From Paragonimus skrjabini miyazakii (Eukaryota > Platyhelminthes > Trematoda > Plagiorchiida > Troglotrematidae): DNA of 64,000 nucleotides. This document shows, piece by piece, positions 63,841 to 64,000 of this stretch; the first letter of the stretch is position 1; every line of letters begins with the position of its first letter. Made by a program: the position numbers and the translations under genes. The notes beneath the pieces were generated by a model. That model was not told the DNA's origin. It ran no database searches and saw only the letters and a program-made list of their open reading frames with translations. The stretch is taken from contig JTDE01000286.1 of the NCBI GenBank assembly GCA_014338405.1, forward strand, positions 72,976 through 136,975, written 5' to 3'.

Positions 63841-64000
63841 AATCAGGACACAATAATTAGATTTGTGAAAGTTGTGACACGCGCATTAACGAAGAGCTAC
63901 GAACAGCATTAAATCTGTTGGGCTATCAAGATAAGCTAGAAACAATGTATTAAAACTGTGCGGAAACAACTTACATCGCGACAGTAATCGTTATCAACAA

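Larger units (their letters stand above)
51909..64000. other. Upstream flank or first intron of the Ig gene
   Basis: No start exon with a clear signal peptide and a phase-1 donor was found on the minus strand. The stretch holds a repeat copy at 53084, TA-rich microsatellites near 58417 and 58503, an orphan exon-like ORF at 59581-59802, a palindrome at 62071, and a LINE relic from about 62690. The other ORFs are not recognisable. Confidence 0.5.

Noticed and set aside
1..64000. CRISPR arrays, operons, rRNA or intact tRNA genes
   Set aside because: None seen; the sequence is eukaryotic and the only tRNA-like parts are diverged SINE bodies.

Overview
The window looks like intron-rich genomic DNA of a flatworm, most likely a digenean trematode. 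By eye it is roughly 60% A+T. It has very long introns (3-13 kb) around short exons, old CR1-like LINE relics, a Penelope-like element (PLE) of a type common in flukes, and a tRNA-derived SINE family. No prokaryotic gene organisation is present. The species assignment is inference.

The main gene lies on the minus strand and covers at least 2662-51908. I recognise six exons that encode three consecutive Ig domains of the lachesin/DIP/IgLON cell-adhesion type. From 5' to 3' they are Ig1a 51781-51908, Ig1b 38934-39162, Ig2a 28356-28673, Ig2b 17291-17419, Ig3a 14019-14198 and Ig3b 2662-2913. All five splice joins are phase-compatible (one phase 0, four phase 1). They recreate the family's linker signatures: a VPP motif between Ig1 and Ig2, and a YAP motif between Ig2 and Ig3. 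The first exon (signal peptide) and the last exon(s) (GPI or membrane anchor) were not found and may lie outside the window.

The rest is intron or flank filled with mobile-element debris. Region by region: 1-2661 holds a composite SINE. Intron 2914-14018 holds an inverted SINE element, two LINE relics and a short repeat pair. Intron 14199-17290 has nothing I can identify. Intron 17420-28355 holds a SINE, a possible decayed Ig exon and a CpG-rich patch. Intron 28674-38933 holds several SINEs, including an inverted SINE dimer flanked by a perfect 12-bp target-site duplication. Intron 39163-51780 holds an old PLE relic, a LINE endonuclease relic, a 100-N assembly gap, and a young PLE whose last ~640 bp is duplicated in perfect inverted orientation. 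The 51909-64000 flank holds an orphan exon-like ORF and a CR1-like LINE relic that runs toward the right edge.

The most unusual signals are the inverted (hairpin) organisation of both the SINE family and the PLE, and the unusually long insertions in Ig2 and Ig3, each placed where an intron splits the domain.
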